From Stachybotrys elegans (Eukaryota > Ascomycota > Sordariomycetes > Hypocreales > Stachybotryaceae): a stretch of 64,000 bases of DNA. This document shows, one piece after another, positions 56,564 through 64,000 of the stretch. Location of the stretch: NCBI GenBank assembly GCA_020746835.1, contig JAGPNK010000024.1, positions 1 to 64,000 of the forward strand. The letters are read 5' to 3'. Numbering within the stretch: position 1 is the stretch's first letter; each line of letters opens with the position of its first letter. Under the pieces are notes generated by a model. It made no database searches. It was not told the DNA's origin and was given only the letters and a program-made list of their open reading frames with translations. The position numbers and the translations under genes were made by a program.

Positions 56564-57080
56564 CGGGCGATATTGCCATGCATGTTGAACGGGCGCGTGC
56601 TGTGGTTGCCAGCGATGTGGATGGTCCGGACAAGCTCGTGATACAATAGTGAGCAAGGCACGAGGGGATCGTCTCTCGTAAGCATGAGGCTCTCCAGGGA
56701 AGCACATCCACTATATATGCCGAGCCCTTTATTTGTCCTTTATTTGTACAAGTATGGACCTCGATAGTCATATTTATCGCACAATCATTTCAACTTTACC
56801 TCAGTTTGATCTTGCCACCAAACCCTAATAGCCTGGTTGGACGTGTCTGAGACAACCAATTGGCCATCACCGCCCTCGTCTTGGCGCCTGATTAGGCTCC
56901 CATGCTGTCAGCAGAGGGTCGGCGACTTTACTGGCGCTGCGCTCAGTCGGCGTTATTTCCATTGCCCACAGTATTCTGTACTCTGGTCCGGTGCACGGGG
57001 TCGTCCCCTCATTCACCACAAGGAACGTTGAATGAGCTCCAGCCGTAGCATCAAGGTCACGACAATACCCATTTCTCAAC
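56564..57080. other. Intergenic region, promoter of fumarylacetoacetase
   Basis: 517 bp between co-oriented genes; nothing specific seen. Confidence 0.45.
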
Positions 57081-58605
57081 ATGGCCACCAATCCTTTGCT
57101 CTCGGGCGATTCGCGATTTACCATTGACAATATCCCTTTCGGTGTCATTTCTACCAAGCAAGACCCAACTCCACGATGCGCGGCCGCAATTGGCGACTTC
57201 GCCATTGACCTGGCCAAGTTTGCGGGAGACTCTCGCTTGGACTCCATCATTGGCCAGAATGCAGCCACGGACATCTTCTCCAAGGTACTGTAGTGAAGCG
57301 ACGTCATAAAAACCTGTCTAACTCATTTCTTCTACGAAGCCGTGCTTGAATAGCTTCGCAGCTCTGGAACGCGAAACTCGCCGGGCGGTTCGAGCAGCCC
57401 TGCAGCTGGACATCCAGGATGAACTTATCCCACCGCACTGCCTAGTCAAGCTGGCCGATGTCACGATGCATCTGCCATTTTCTATCGGGGGCTACTCTGA
57501 CTTCTACTGTTCTCTGGAGCACGTTCAAAATGTAGGCACGGCCCCTGTCGCTTCTACCATCTTCCCTGCTGGTGCTCACATTCACACCAGTGCTCGCCGC
57601 TAGCTGGAGTAGCAAACATACCCGAGAGCTGGTTCTATGCACCCTCGGTATACAACGGAAGAGTGTCGAGCGTCGTGCCGTCGGCTACACCTATCCGCAG
57701 ACCTCGTGGAGTCTACCATGGGCCTGATGGAAAACCAGTGTACGGTCCCTCTCGCGCGCTGGACTTTGAGCTGGAAATGGGCGTTTTCGTATCGAAGCCA
57801 ATCGACTTTGCATCGGTCCTCGACATACGCGATGTGGAGGAGCATGTCTTTGGCTTTGTCCTGCTAAACGATTGGTCTGCCCGAGACCTGCAGGTCTTTG
57901 AGATGAAACCTCTTGGACCATTTCACGGTAAAGGTGAGTTCCCCATTCTATGTAAGGAGTATGCACCACAATTAACCCCATCCCAGGCTTCGGCACGTCA
58001 ATCTCCCCATGGGTCGTAACTATGGAGGCTCTGGATCCTTTCAAATGCTCTCCGAAAACGAAGCAGAACCCAGCTCCCTTTGACCACCTGAAATGGCCCG
58101 GACCTGCAGGCACGTTTGATATCAACCTCGAGGTGGAATTAATCCGTAAGTCTGATCTCCGATCCTATTAATACGTCTAATAAGTTGTAGGCGCTGGGAA
58201 AGTCGTCAAAATATGCTCCAGCAACCTTCGGTATCTCTACTGGACACCTTATCAGCAGCTTGCACACCACGCTTCAGCTGGATGTGGCCTTTCTACAGGT
58301 GATTTGATTGGCACCGGAACAATATCTGGCGATGTAAGACTGCATTTCATATAATGGTGGAAGTACGAGGCTAACCTTTGAAGAACGTTGCGGAAGATGG
58401 TAGAAAGACAGAGCTCGGCTGCTTGTTCGAAGCGACGGTAGGAGGGACAAAAGAGGCTGAACTGTCAGATGGCACACGGATGACATATTTGGAGGATGGA
58501 GATGAGATTGTGCTCAAGGGAACCTGCGGTGTCAAGGGCGGAAGCGCTCCATTCGTTGACTTTGGCGAGTGTCGGGGCATCATCACCCCTGCTCTCAGTT
58601 CTTAA
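57081..58605 (+). CDS. Fumarylacetoacetase
   Basis: Last step of tyrosine/phenylalanine (homogentisate) breakdown, splitting fumarylacetoacetate to fumarate and acetoacetate. Six exons (57081-57284, 57340-57531, 57591-57933, 57987-58145, 58191-58333, 58384-58605) give 420 aa, as expected. The metal ligands are Asp122 (DFYCSLEH), Glu192 and Glu194 (DFELEMG) and Asp226 (LNDWSARD), matching Asp126/Glu199/Glu201/Asp233 of the mammalian enzyme. Each splice restores family sequence, for example HVQN to CSPLAGVANIPESWFY. In many ascomycetes this gene clusters with homogentisate dioxygenase and maleylacetoacetate isomerase; neither is in this window, so it may be a lone or second copy. Confidence 0.93.
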
Positions 58606-59352
58606 CACTGCACAGTTCTTTTGAAGTGGCGTTGTAGCCACAGCAAATTCTACTTATATATGTTGTAGTTGGACTCATTTTCCGAACCAAAGACGGGGCT
58701 TTAGCGGGCGGTGAAGCTGTGAGAGAGATAAGCAATGCGCAGATGTGCCTGAAATGGACGGCAGCCGGAAGTTTCCCAGCAAGGATGGCTGATTGGATTG
58801 CCTGCCTCATCCGCCCATCATCTGTACACTCTAACCCAGTGCCATGGTATCGAGATTGTGTTCCCAACTCTACGAAAACCTTTAAGCCGACGTTACTGCA
58901 TCAGACCCTGTCATGTCCTCTGAATTAGTTCCATTTAACGACTCTAGATAAAGATATGCCTGCTCCACAGAGACCTTTCCAAAGCCACGGTCGACACGCA
59001 GCTCATCACAGGTGCCCCTTGACTTGATCATGGCATTTCCTTTAGCCGAAGCACCTCTCTGCAAGGAGTCTGTGTAACGGCATCGTGCCTGTAGTCTTGG
59101 ACCCCAATCCTATTTCCTGCCTCTCCTACGGAGTGCTTACCTTACCCCGGAGTAAGCAGAGACAAAAGTCCCTTTCGCTTAGCCACAAGGAGAACTAGTA
59201 AGGATGAACTTTGGTGCATGTCTACCCATGGAGGAAGCGCCGAGCAGAGGCCTTCATATCTTGTCCGACCGATCTGCTCTATAAGTGGCCTGTCCCGCTG
59301 TCCGTCTGCCACCGTCCGATGGGATTGTTGGGCAATGCCATCTGACTCCGTA
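58606..59352. other. Intergenic region
   Basis: 747 bp between co-oriented genes; presumed 3' flank and promoter of the second BBE-type oxidase. No other element recognised. Confidence 0.45.
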
Positions 59353-61390
59353 ATGGCCAAACATCCGCTCCTCCTCTCCGGGCTGGGACTCTTGTCTGCT
59401 ACAGGGCTGACGAGCGCCTCTTCCCTGCCGCCCATCCTGGCTATCTCGGAGCAGACGTGGCAAGCTCTCAATTCGAGCCTCTCGGGGCGCCTTTACATTG
59501 GTCGCCCGGCTGCGCTACCATGCTACACCAAGCTCGAGAATGATGGAAACGTCACCGAAAATTTGGACATAGACCGGGAGGACTGTCAACAAGTCCGAGA
59601 CGACATGACAATATCGAGGGAGCTGATCCGAGAATTCGGGTCTTACCACAATCCCACATTCAGTACATGCATGGTCACCAACGAGCAGTGTACTTTGAGT
59701 GCGACTCTTGAACAAGGCGTGATCATCAATGGAACGTGCCATCAGGGCACGGTCCCTGACTATTACATTGATGCGCGAGACGTCAAAGACATCCAGCTCG
59801 GGCTTACCTTTGCGAGGCAGCACAAGATTCCCATCAGCGTCAAGAACACGGGGCACGACTATAAAGGAAGAAGTACGGGCCCGGACACTCTGGCGATATG
59901 GTAAGCACAAAGCTCAGCATCGGTTTCGTCGTTAGAATGTTGAGTTGTTCCTAGGACAAAGAACATTATGCCAGATCTGAAGATTGACAAGGATTTTGTT
60001 CCCCAGGGCTGTGAGCAATCAGCAGGCCCTGGCGTCACGTACGGAGCAGGCCAGACCTTTGACGACTTGTACACCAAGCTCGACGGCACAGGCTATTTCG
60101 TATGTCCCAAGCCGGGGTTTATTTACATTTCGAAGAAAAAAGACATATTCTGACCAGCTGCAGATCGTGGGAGGATCATGTACCACCGTCGGCGCTGCAG
60201 GAGGCTGGCTCGCCGGTGGAGGCAATAGCATTCTCACGCCGATCCTCGGCCTCGGAGTCGACAACGCCTTGCAGATAAAAGCGGTGCTGCCCAACGGGAC
60301 CTACATCACCGCGAATCGTTGTCAGAATCAAGACCTGTTCTTTGCTATGCGTGGTGGAGGAGGCGGAACCTTTGGCGTGGTCACCGAAGTGACTTCCAAG
60401 CTGCATGAGGACCACCAATTCATCGTGAGTAGCCGCCCACCTAGTTGGCCCTTTTTCTGCTCTAACAAAGGAAAGCATGTTTTCATGACCATGAACCTGC
60501 CCGACGGCGTCCGAGAGGTCAGCGAAATCCTCGTAGACAATGCCGAAAGGTGGGCGGACGAGGGCTGGGGCGGAATCTACGGCGGGAGCCCTGGCGGAGT
60601 GTCATTTCTCACCTTCAACCCCAGCCTCAGCCTTGAGGAGGCGGAGAACTCGGTCAAGCCGCTGAGAGACTACCTCGAGTCCGTCGCGTCAGACTCAAAT
60701 CCCCTGACCATCAACATCACGACCGTTCCGAGTCACTGGGCGGTGGTGAACACGCCCGTGAGTCTAGCCTTCATCGCCTTGGAGGCTGGGACCTCGAGAA
60801 CGCGCTCCTCCCGGCTCGTGCCGCGCGAGAACTTCCAGACGGCCGAGGGTCGAAAGCAGCTGGTCGACGTGATTGAGGGTATGAATTGGGCGACCATCCT
60901 CGGAACGCCAACGGCATTCGCCTTGCCCGAGTCAGACTTGCCAGGAGGACCAGGCTATGCCTCTGTGACTCCTGCATGGGTATGTCGATCTCACACTAAC
61001 ATGTTTGAAAGCTCCTGGGATAGTTCAGTTAACATCTGACAATAGCGGAATGCTCTTTGGCACTTTATATACACCGAATCCTGGGACCAGGGCAACCCCG
61101 CCGAGACATCACCCGAGGCCCTTGAACAACGGTTCCGGAGAGTCAGCCAAGCCATGGACCCGATGCGAGCCATCACGCCCGGCGCAGGCGCATACCAAGC
61201 TGAAAGCGATATTTACGAGCCGGACATGATCGACTCGTTCTGGGGCCAGGACAACTACGACCGGCTGCTCAAGATCAAGCAGGATCTGGACCCTGACAAC
61301 CTGCTGTCGTGTTTCACCTGCGTGGGCTGGGACAAGGCCGATCCAAGGCACCGCTGCTATCCTGAGATGAGTGCTATTCGGCAGGACTGA
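59353..61390 (+). CDS. Secreted berberine-bridge-type FAD oxidase (second copy)
   Basis: VAO/BBE-superfamily oxidase, extracellular. Six exons (59353-59900, 59955-60099, 60164-60424, 60476-60979, 61046-61390 with the 60425-60475 intron included as spliced out; five introns bounded segments listed in order) give 600 aa. The start MAKHPLLLSGLGLLSATGLTSA is a signal peptide. His168 in VKNTGHDYKGRSTG is the expected covalent FAD site and Cys237 in GGSCTTVGAAGG the possible second link. MRGGGGGTFGVVTEVT and the C-terminal DPDNLLSCFTCVGW are typical. The 51-nt intron (GTGAGT donor, TCTAAC branch, AAG acceptor) is a multiple of three and stop-free, so retention would keep the frame. It is only distantly like the copy at 28 kb. 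Listed segments are five exons. Confidence 0.86.
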
Positions 61391-61889
61391 CAAGTGTACG
61401 AAGTACAAAGTGGACGGACTCCGGAGGTTTAGAGGGTCAGAGGATGAGGCAGCGGCAGGGTCAGTCATGACATGAAAGAAAGAAATAACCACGTGATGAC
61501 GCAGACATTCAAAGAGCAGAAGCAAAGAAGGAAAAGAAATAATAAACCCATCCTAAAGGCCAATTCAAGGTGGGCCACCTTTCATTGCCTCTGGTGATTG
61601 TTCTCTCGGCATGCGATGCATACCTTCACCTCAGTAACATGATACCCTTGTAACAATTGGTTATGAGGCGTCCGCCTTGACTGTGGTTTGATACATTACC
61701 TTTGTCGCCCCATTATGCCCCAGATATGAGTCAAGGGATTCCCTGGCTTCATTTAACGGGAATCCCAATGTAGAACCAACATGTTCACCGTATGACTCAC
61801 GACCTCACTACCCCGCCTCCCCCGTCAACTTTAAACCCTTCCCTTTAAGCGGTAGCCAAAGTTGCAGCAACACTGCATAGCATCACGCA
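61391..61889. other. Intergenic region, promoter of glycyl-tRNA synthetase
   Basis: 499 bp; housekeeping-type promoter without a clear TATA box. An in-frame TAG 12 bases before the synthetase ATG closes the frame upstream. Confidence 0.5.
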
Positions 61890-63956
61890 ATGGCAGGTGT
61901 CACGGATCGAGCTGGGGCGGCTTTTAGCCGGCCGATGTTTGAGTCTTTGGTCAAACGTCGCTTTTTCTTCGCCGAGTCATTCGAGATTTATCGACTGTCA
62001 CCCAATTTCACCGGCGATAACCGTGGCCTGTTTGACTACGGCCCCCCTGGAAGTGCCTTGCAGGCGAACATCGTGAACGAATGGCGAAACCATTTCATCA
62101 TCGAGGAAAACATGATGGAGTTGGACTGTACGGCCATCACACCTGAAGCGGTTCTCAAGACGAGCGGACACGTGGACAAGTTTGCCGATTGGATGTGCAA
62201 AGATCCAGCAAAGGGAGAGTATCTCCGTGCAGACCATCTTATCGAATCAGTTCTCGAGTCAAGGCTCGCCAAACACCGCAATCCGGGTGCTGACGGCCAG
62301 AAAGCCAAGCCCAGCACGCTGAGCGATGCCGTGGCTGCAGAGTATGAGGAGATTCTCGCAAAGGTATGCTCCATCACAACAATGTTTGGTTGAAAGAGTT
62401 CTAATGCATCCGTGCTTGATTCCAGATCGACAATTACGATGGCCCCGAGCTGGGAGAGCTAATTAATCGACACGACATCCGAAACCCAGACGGCAATGGC
62501 GAGGTGCTCCCGCCGGCTCCCTTCAACCTCATGTTCAAGTCGACCATCGGACCGAGCGCCGCAGCTCCCATCTATCTTCGACCTGAGACAGCCCAGGGCC
62601 AATTTCTCAATTTTCGAAAATTACTCGACTATGCTCAGGGGTCGATGGCCTTTGCATCTGCGAGCATCGGTAAATCCTACCGGAATGAGATATCGCCACG
62701 TTCTGGACTTTTGCGAGTTCGCGAATTCTTGATGGCAGAGATAGAACATTTTGTAGATCCGAAGACAAGCAAGAAACATGATCGTTTCTCCGAGGTATCA
62801 AGCATCGAGCTACCATTCCTAGACAGGGAAACCCAACTATCTGGAAAGACTACACTGAAGCCACTTTCTATTGGCGAGGCTGTACAGACAGGTCTTGTCG
62901 ACAATGAGACCCTCGGCTATTTCCTTGGCCGCATCTATCTTTTCCTCGTCAAGATTGGCGTTGATGAAAAGAAACTACGGTTTAGGCAGCACCTTGCTAA
63001 CGAGATGGCTCATTATGCGTGCGATTGCTGGGACGCAGAGCTCTTGACGAGTTATGGCTGGATAGAATGCGTCGGCTGTGCTGATCGCAGTGCCTACGAT
63101 CTCACTGTTCATTCGAAGCAAACTGGCACAGCCCTTGTGGTAAAGGAGCCTTTACCGGAACCAATTGAAATAGAGGAATGGCAGGCTACCCTATCGAAGA
63201 AGCTAGTTGGTCCTCGGTTCAAGAAGGATACGAAGAAGGTAGAGACCGCTGTGGCGTCTTTGGATCAGCAGGCCCTTGAGTCTCTTGCCAATGAGCTGGC
63301 TGAGAAAGGATTCATCAGTGTCTCGTCAGAACCACTGGTGGATGGCAGTACCACTGTGGAGCTGTCCAAGGATATCATCTCCATCACGAAGTTGAAACGT
63401 GTTGAGAGAACCCGCGAATATACGCCCAATGTCATCGAACCATCCTTTGGTATTGGGCGAATTCTTTACAGTCTTTTGGAGCATGTTTATTGGCATAGAC
63501 CGCAAGATACAGCTAGAGGAGTAAGTAAACTGACCCTGACATGACTTCATCCCCAAGCTGACTCGCTAGGTACTTTCACTGCCTGCATTGGTGGCACCTA
63601 CCAAGGTGCTCATTGTACCATTGTCTACGCATCCTTCACTGCAGCCGGCAGTCAAAAAGCTGGCAAGCCGTCTGAGGGCTTTGAGGATATCAAGTAACGT
63701 GGATGCGTCATCGTCCTCTATTGGCAAGCGATATGCCAGAAACGATGAACTAGGCACACCACTGGGTATCACCATAGATTTCGACACCGTCAAGGATGGT
63801 TCAATCACTCTTCGGGAGCGTGACTCTATGGCCCAGGTGCGATCATCGGAAGAAGATATCGTGCAAGCTGTTCGGAGCATTATTGATGGAAGTGAAACGT
63901 GGGAGGCAGTCGCGCAGAGATTGCCACTATTTACTGGCCAAAGTCAAGGCGAGTAA
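61890..63956 (+). CDS. GRS1: Glycyl-tRNA synthetase
   Basis: Class II synthetase charging tRNA-Gly with glycine in cytosol and, in most fungi, also mitochondria. Three exons (61890-62363, 62426-63520, 63570-63956) give 651 aa, standard for alpha2-type Gly[16 protein letters not shown] is the N-terminal active-site region; [15 protein letters not shown], motif 2 ([17 protein letters not shown]) and motif 3 ([18 protein letters not shown]) are intact, and the last exon is the anticodon-binding domain ([13 protein letters not shown]...). Introns have consensus GTATGC and GTAAGT donors. A stop codon 12 bases upstream in frame means no mitochondrial presequence can be added by upstream initiation on this exon, unlike yeast GRS1. 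Confidence 0.95.
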
Positions 63957-64000
63957 AGAGTGGCTGCAGTTTTACTCTAGCGGTCGCTGTGTTATTCACT

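Overview
This window is chromosomal DNA from a filamentous ascomycete, most likely a Sordariomycete (Hypocreales-like gene content; the species cannot be fixed from the sequence). The signs are short introns of about 50-160 nt with GTAAGT/GTGAGT-type donors and CTAAC-type branch sites, a HET-domain gene, a fungal Zn2Cys6 regulator, fungal CBM1 cellulose-binding modules, and an AT-rich block that looks destroyed by repeat-induced point mutation (RIP). Gene models below were spliced by hand; all multi-exon models close in frame unless stated.

Layout. 1-4,650: AT-rich, stop-saturated repeat graveyard with internally duplicated segments and one small inverted-repeat insertion, ending abruptly. 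4,650-26,740: a Na+/phosphate symporter, a secreted L-amino-acid oxidase, a HET-domain protein with a C-terminal membrane exon, an unknown multi-pass membrane protein, a DUF3632-like protein, an MFS drug/H+ antiporter, a cupin that looks frameshifted, mannitol 2-dehydrogenase and an unknown basic protein. 28,035-32,259: a convergent pair of secreted oxidases, a berberine-bridge-type flavoprotein and a PAN-domain copper radical oxidase (AA5_2 type). 33,716-41,076: a GNAT acetyltransferase, a STAND/ankyrin protein, a second amine oxidase and a membrane-anchored Cys-rich surface protein.

41,989-52,512 is the most coherent part: a cluster of secreted plant-cell-wall enzymes (GH95 alpha-L-fucosidase with CBM1, CE1 esterase with CBM1, GH35 beta-galactosidase with CBM1, and a GH131-like beta-glucanase) interrupted by a DHH phosphoesterase with a secretion signal. 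Together the activities would strip fucose, galactose and acetyl groups from, and cut, hemicellulose such as xyloglucan next to cellulose. A Zn2Cys6 regulator follows at 53,203-54,894, divergent from an aldo/keto reductase. The right end carries fumarylacetoacetase, a second berberine-bridge-type oxidase and the housekeeping glycyl-tRNA synthetase.

A theme of the window is the number of enzymes that reduce O2 to H2O2: four flavoprotein oxidases and one copper radical oxidase within about 51 kb, three or four of them secreted. No tRNA, rRNA or CRISPR array was seen.
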